The notes under the pieces were generated by a model, which was not told where the DNA came from, did not search any database, and saw only the letters and a list, made by a program, of their open reading frames with translations. Of a stretch of 18,109 nucleotides of DNA, positions 14,969 through 18,109 are shown in pieces. This stretch comes from DATKEH01 sp035546355 (GTDB lineage: Bacteria; Acidobacteriota; Thermoanaerobaculia; Multivoradales; JAIOJS01): contig DATKEH010000008.1 of NCBI GenBank assembly GCA_035546355.1, positions 1-18,109 of the forward strand, read 5' to 3'. Made by a program: the position numbers and the translations under genes. Every line of letters begins with the position of its first letter. The first letter of the stretch is position 1.

Positions 14969-16558
14969 CTAGATCTCCGCCTCCCACGCCGGTCCACCGA
15001 AGCGGTGCATCACCCCTCCGCCCAGGACGTGCGGCTCGACGACCAGCCGCGCGGCACCCGGTGGGCGCCGCAGCTCCGGCTCCAGGGAGACCTCCTCCCC
15101 CGGCGCCAGGTCACGGGGAAGCGGCAGCCAGGGACGGTCGGCGAGCAGATCTCCGCCGTCGCCGTAGAGGCCGATGCGTAGCGCGATGCCGCCGCTGCCG
15201 CGCTCGGCCGCCAGCCAGCGCGCCGGGCCCCGGTTGCGCAGCGTCACCCGCAGCCGCCGCCGTCCGCCCGGCGGCCAACCCTCCAGGCCGTCCACGGAGA
15301 TCTCGCCCGGCAGCCGGCCCCACGCCAGCGAGGTCGGCGCCGGCAGGCTGGGGGGCGCCGGACCTGGCGGCGGCCGCTCGGCCGCCTCGGCGCACGCCGC
15401 CGCGATCGCCCGCGCCGCGCGCCCCGGGTCGTGCTCCCCGGCGACGTGCTCGCGGGCGGCGGCGGCCATCTGCCGCAGGCGCTCGGGGTCCGCGAGCAAC
15501 TCGCCCGCCCGCGCCGCCAGCGCCTCCACCTCCCCCTCTCCCGGCGCCACCCGCAGCGCCACGGCCGGCGGCAGCTCGGCGAACTGAGCGAAGTCCGAAA
15601 CCACTACCGGGCACCCGACGGCGAGCACCCGCAGCAGCGAGGCGGAGGTCTCGCCCGCCGTCGGGTAGCGCAGGTTGAGGCAGAGGTCGACGGCGGCGAT
15701 CGCCTCCTCGAGGTCCGCGTAGGGGAGGTAGCCGAGGAAGCGGACGCGGTCGGCGACACCGGCCCGCCGCGCCTCCCCCTCGAGGTCGCATACCTCCGCC
15801 ACCTCGCCGGCCACCACCAGCCGGGCCTCGCGCAGCGGCTCCTGTGCCAGGGCGCGGATCACCCGGTCGCTGCGCTTCATCGGCGTCTGGAAGCCGAAGG
15901 AGCCGAGCAGCGGCGCCGTGAGGGGGAGCCCGCGACGCTCGCGAAAGCCACGCCCCGCGGCGGGATCGCCGGCAGGCGGCAGCGGCATCGCCATCGGTAC
16001 CGCCCGCACCCACAGCTCGGGGTCCTCCTGGCCTACCCGCTCGGCGGCCCACGCGGAGTGCACCAGCACGCCCCGCTGCCGCCGCAACAGGTCGCGGTGG
16101 GCAGGCAGGGCGAACTGCGCGGCCAGCCCGTAGCCGCCGAAGCGCACCGGCCGGGCGGCGGCCTCACCGACCCAACCATGGTCGAGCGCGAGCTGGCGCT
16201 CGTAGGCCGGGTAGTCGCCGTGACCGAGGGTGCGGTCGAGCTGGAAGTGGTGCAGCACCAGGTCGTGCAGGGTGAGGACCCCCGGGGTGGCCATCGCCGC
16301 CCGCCATACCTCCAGATGGTGGCGGTTGTTGCCCATCTGGTACAGCGGCAGGCGGCCGCCCTCGCCGAGGGCCGTCATCGCCACCGGCGGCCAGCGGTCG
16401 GCGATTTGCGCGGCGACCTCCTGCCCCGGCAGTCGCACCACGCGCAGGTCGCACAGAGGCTCCAGGTGCGGCAACAGGTCGCGGCTGTAGTCGGCGATGC
16501 CGGTGCGCGTCGGCGGCAGCGGCGAGACGTAGTCGATGCGCAGAGGGTCGGCGCTCAT
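14969..16558 (-). CDS. GT4-type glycosyltransferase with C-terminal immunoglobulin-like domain
   Basis: The product has 529 aa. The N-terminal Rossmann half (about 6-190) opens with DYVSPLPPTRTGIADYSRDL, the usual start of GT-B mannosyltransferase-like enzymes. The C-terminal half (about 213-390) has LGSFGFQTPMKRSDRVIRAL, RVRFLGYLPYADLEEAIAAV and GETSASLLRVLAVGCPVVVS (302-321). At the usual second Glu of the EX7E motif there is Arg310, a variation common in GT4 subgroups. A Pro-rich linker (about 395-409) leads to an extra domain of about 115 residues with alternating strands and PLPRDLAPGEEVSLE, resembling Ig-like or carbohydrate-binding modules. It probably transfers a sugar to a surface polysaccharide or glycoconjugate; donor and acceptor are unknown. 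The ATG start has only a weak ribosome-binding site. No other polysaccharide gene is adjacent. Confidence 0.85.
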   Translation of the reverse strand: MSADPLRIDYVSPLPPTRTGIADYSRDLLPHLEPLCDLRVVRLPGQEVAAQIADRWPPVAMTALGEGGRLPLYQMGNNRHHLEVWRAAMATPGVLTLHDLVLHHFQLDRTLGHGDYPAYERQLALDHGWVGEAAARPVRFGGYGLAAQFALPAHRDLLRRQRGVLVHSAWAAERVGQEDPELWVRAVPMAMPLPPAGDPAAGRGFRERRGLPLTAPLLGSFGFQTPMKRSDRVIRALAQEPLREARLVVAGEVAEVCDLEGEARRAGVADRVRFLGYLPYADLEEAIAAVDLCLNLRYPTAGETSASLLRVLAVGCPVVVSDFAQFAELPPAVALRVAPGEGEVEALAARAGELLADPERLRQMAAAAREHVAGEHDPGRAARAIAAACAEAAERPPPGPAPPSLPAPTSLAWGRLPGEISVDGLEGWPPGGRRRLRVTLRNRGPARWLAAERGSGGIALRIGLYGDGGDLLADRPWLPLPRDLAPGEEVSLEPELRRPPGAARLVVEPHVLGGGVMHRFGGPAWEAEI

Positions 16559-16567
16559 TCTCGCCGC

Positions 16568-16573
16568 AGCTTA
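16568..16573 (-). promoter_or_regulatory. Possible -10 element of the glycosyltransferase gene
   Basis: TAAGCT within GGCTAAGCTG lies nine bases upstream of the ATG, so a transcript starting 6-7 bases later would be nearly leaderless. The same GCTAAGCT string precedes thiC. No clear -35 is visible. Confidence 0.25.
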
Positions 16574-16595
16574 GCCCACCCCGCCCCTCTCGCCT

Positions 16596-16617
16596 GCCGG
16601 CCCTCCACAGGGCCGGC
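16596..16617. repeat. Strong 9-bp hairpin related to the thiC-upstream palindrome
   Basis: GCCGGCCCT and AGGGCCGGC pair perfectly around the 4-nt loop CCAC. The stem shares its GCCGGCCC/GGGCCGGC core with the hairpin at 134-154, so the two are probably copies of one dispersed repeat family. It could also stop readthrough from prfB, although it has no U-tract. Confidence 0.55.
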
Positions 16618-16876
16618 GAGCGCCGAGCCGACACGTCGACCCCGCCGGGGCACGGCGCCGGTCAGGCGGCGTGCGAGAGCGGATCTCGGCGGCGGCCGCC
16701 GAGCTCCTAGCCGGCGCCTCCGCTCGCCTTCGCGCCGGGCCGCCCCCGATCTCCTGAGGAGGTCGGCCATGCGCTCGGCGAGAGGGCCCTGGCGTGGCCG
16801 ACGTGTCGGCCCCGCGCCCGCCTCCGTTTGGGAGACGCGATACATCCCCCGCCGCGTCGCCGGTTTCACCAACGGA

Positions 16877-17046
16877 GGGCGGGACGCCGATGCCACGCCT
16901 GCGAGGGGGCCTCGAGGCGAGCGCAGGCGACAGCCGCCGGGGATCACGGACGACCCGGCGCGAGCCGAATGGGGGCGCCGGCCTCCCTGTCGCATGCCAC
17001 ACGGCCGGCGCCGTCCCGCTGCGGGCGCGGCATCGGCGTCCCGCCC
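16877..17046. repeat. 170-bp element bounded by 18-bp perfect inverted repeats
   Basis: GGGCGGGACGCCGATGCC (16877-16894) is repeated in exact inverted form at 17029-17046. Pairing continues imperfectly for about nine more bases inward. Inside are two further stems, GGCGCCGGCC with GGCCGGCGCC (16974-16983 and 17003-17012) and CGCCGGG with CCCGGCG (16935-16941 and 16954-16960). The right end lies 15 bp from the prfB stop. No target duplication is evident. It may be a MITE or REP-like unit, or a structured 3' end of the prfB transcript. Confidence 0.55.
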
Positions 17047-17061
17047 GGCCCGGCCGCGGAC

Positions 17062-18109
17062 CTACTGCGCGGCGCCGTCGGAGGCCGCCGCGGCGCCCAT
17101 CTCGTCGCGCAGGAAGGCCTCGATGAACGGCTCGAGGTCGCCGTCGAGCACCCGGTCGGCATCCCCCACCTCGGCGCCCGTGCGATGGTCCTTGACCATG
17201 CGGTAGGGGTGGAGCACGTAGCTGCGGATCTGGCTGCCCCAGGCGATGTCCTTCTTCTCCCCCTCCCGCTTGGCCTGTTCCTCGTCGCGCTTGCGCATCT
17301 CGAGGTCGTAGAGGCGGGACCTGAGGACCTTCATCGCCGTCGAGCGGTTCTTGTGCTGGCTGCGCTCGTTCTGGCAAGAGACGACGATGCCGGACGGCAG
17401 GTGCGTGATGCGGATGGCAGACTCGGTCTTGTTGACGTGCTGGCCGCCCGCGCCGGAGGATCGGAAGGTGTCGACGCGCAGGTCCTTGTCGTCGATGTCG
17501 ATCTCGATCTCGTCGTCGATCTCGGGGTAGACGTAGACCGAAGCGAACGAGGTGTGGCGGCGGGCCGCCGCGTCGTAGGGGCTGATGCGCACCAGGCGAT
17601 GCACCCCGTTCTCCCCCTTGAGGTACCCGAACGCGAAGGTGCCGCGCACCGCGAAGGTGGCGCTCTTGATCCCCGCCTCCTCGCCGTCCTGGCGGTCGAG
17701 GATCTCGACCTCGTAGCCGTTCTGCTCGGCCCAGCGCAGGTACATGCGCAGCAGCATGTCCGCCCAGTCCTGCGACTCGGTGCCGCCGGCGCCGGAGTGC
17801 ACCAGCACCAGGGCGTCCGCTTCGTCGTGCTCGCCGGAGAGCTTGAGCTCGAGCTCCAGCTTCTCGAGCTCCTTCTCCACCCGTTCGGCGAACTCCAACA
17901 CCTCGTCGGCCCCTTCCCCCTCCGCCAGCAGCTCGCGCCAGGTGTCGAGCTCTTCGGCGTCGGCACGCAGGCGCTGCAGCGACTGGTGGCGCCGCTCGAG
18001 GTGGCGGCGCTTCTGGAGGATCGGCTTGCTGCGCTCGGGGTCCTCCCAGAACCCCGGCGCCTGCATCAGGTGGTCGAGCTCGGCGAGCTGCTCCTCGAGG
18101 CGAGCGCCG
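17062..18109 (-). CDS. prfB: Peptide chain release factor 2 (5' end beyond window)
   Basis: A total of 348 residues are visible and the first codons lie past the right edge. An N-terminal coiled coil (LEEQLAELDHLMQAPGFWEDPERS) is followed by the RF core: VHSGAGGTESQDWADMLLRMY, GENGVHRLVRISPYDAAARR, RRHTSFASVYVYPEID, the peptidyl-transferase loop SSGAGGQHVNKTESAIRITH with GGQ, and QNERSQHKN. RF2 binds UGA and UAA stop codons in the ribosomal A site and triggers peptide release. The stop-codon tripeptide, usually SPF, reads SPY here. RF2 genes often carry a programmed +1 frameshift about 25 codons in; by comparison with E. coli that site would lie just outside the window. The C-terminus is a short Ala-rich tail. 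Confidence 0.96.
   Translation of the reverse strand, partial: GARLEEQLAELDHLMQAPGFWEDPERSKPILQKRRHLERRHQSLQRLRADAEELDTWRELLAEGEGADEVLEFAERVEKELEKLELELKLSGEHDEADALVLVHSGAGGTESQDWADMLLRMYLRWAEQNGYEVEILDRQDGEEAGIKSATFAVRGTFAFGYLKGENGVHRLVRISPYDAAARRHTSFASVYVYPEIDDEIEIDIDDKDLRVDTFRSSGAGGQHVNKTESAIRITHLPSGIVVSCQNERSQHKNRSTAMKVLRSRLYDLEMRKRDEEQAKREGEKKDIAWGSQIRSYVLHPYRMVKDHRTGAEVGDADRVLDGDLEPFIEAFLRDEMGAAAASDGAAQ

Larger units (their letters stand above)
16559..17061. other. 503-bp non-coding, palindrome-rich intergenic region
   Basis: No credible gene is seen on either strand between the prfB stop and the glycosyltransferase start. The open frames present are arginine- and proline-rich by-products of high GC. 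The stretch instead holds many inverted repeats: 16596-16617, an odd 19-bp palindrome at 16685-16703 (CTCGGCGGC, G, GCCGCCGAG), GGCCGAC and GTCGGCC around 2 nt at 16796-16811, a CCCGCC-TCCGTT pair at 16817-16883 and a large one at 16877-17046. GCCGAC-x-x-GTCG-x-CCCCGC occurs twice (near 16626 and 16797). It looks like a graveyard or cluster of intergenic repeat elements. Confidence 0.6.

Noticed and set aside
14637..14987. A possible small gene (116 codons) within the palindromic element
   Set aside because: Its C-terminal residues are just the translated terminal repeat, and the body is Arg/Ala-rich with no motif.
16559..17061. A CRISPR array or an RNA gene in the palindrome-rich gap
   Set aside because: The repeats are inverted and non-identical with irregular spacing. 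No tRNA cloverleaf or regular repeat-spacer unit is seen.

Overview
The window is a GC-rich stretch (roughly 70% by eye) from a Gram-negative bacterium. It carries the BamA/Skp outer-membrane assembly genes and the LpxA/LpxD/FabZ lipid A genes. I infer the lineage: the gene order, the GC content, the membrane-receptor diguanylate cyclase and the intergenic palindromes would fit an Acidobacteriota-like or deltaproteobacterial genome. Nothing here proves it, because there is no rRNA or other strong marker. All genes but one lie on the minus strand. Non-ATG starts (GTG, TTG) are frequent.

Minus-strand layout from high to low coordinates. (1) prfB (release factor 2) enters from the right edge without its 5' end and stops at 17062. 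(2) A 503-bp non-coding stretch (16559-17061) follows, packed with inverted repeats. (3) A GT4-type glycosyltransferase with an extra C-terminal beta-rich domain comes next (14969-16558). (4) A 272-bp near-palindromic element with terminal inverted repeats, flanked by TA/CTAG (14640-14911), looks like a MITE inserted between that gene and bamA. (5) An uninterrupted run of eleven genes spans 4196-14555: bamA, skp/ompH, lpxD, fabZ, lpxA, a Gfo/Idh oxidoreductase, mtnP, surE, pcm, a YqaA/DedA-like membrane protein, acyP and apt. Gaps run from -11 to +103 bp and several genes overlap, so this is probably one long operon or a few nested ones. (6) The only plus-strand gene is trmJ (3407-4177). It converges on apt with 18 bp between their stops and diverges from (7) a two-gene unit: an unrecognised exported or membrane-anchored protein followed by a PDZ - multi-TM - GAF - GGDEF protein (209-3328). 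(8) A small cluster of GC palindromes follows, and then (9) the first 31 codons of thiC, cut by the left edge.

How the genes work together: the first half of the long run builds the outer membrane. BamA and Skp fold and insert beta-barrel proteins; LpxA and LpxD acylate the UDP-sugar precursor of lipid A; FabZ belongs to the fatty-acid cycle that makes the hydroxyacyl-ACP donors. The oxidoreductase after lpxA may modify the lipid A sugar. The second half is metabolite and macromolecule maintenance. MtnP frees adenine from methylthioadenosine and Apt recaptures it as AMP. SurE is a nucleotidase, Pcm repairs isoaspartyl protein damage, and AcyP hydrolyses acyl phosphates.

The points most worth a second look are the MITE upstream of bamA, the nested palindromes after prfB and before thiC, the PDZ-fused diguanylate cyclase with its unknown partner, the fused domain on the glycosyltransferase, the SPY tripeptide (instead of SPF) in RF2, and the lpx-linked oxidoreductase. 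I saw no CRISPR array, tRNA, rRNA, phage or defence system.
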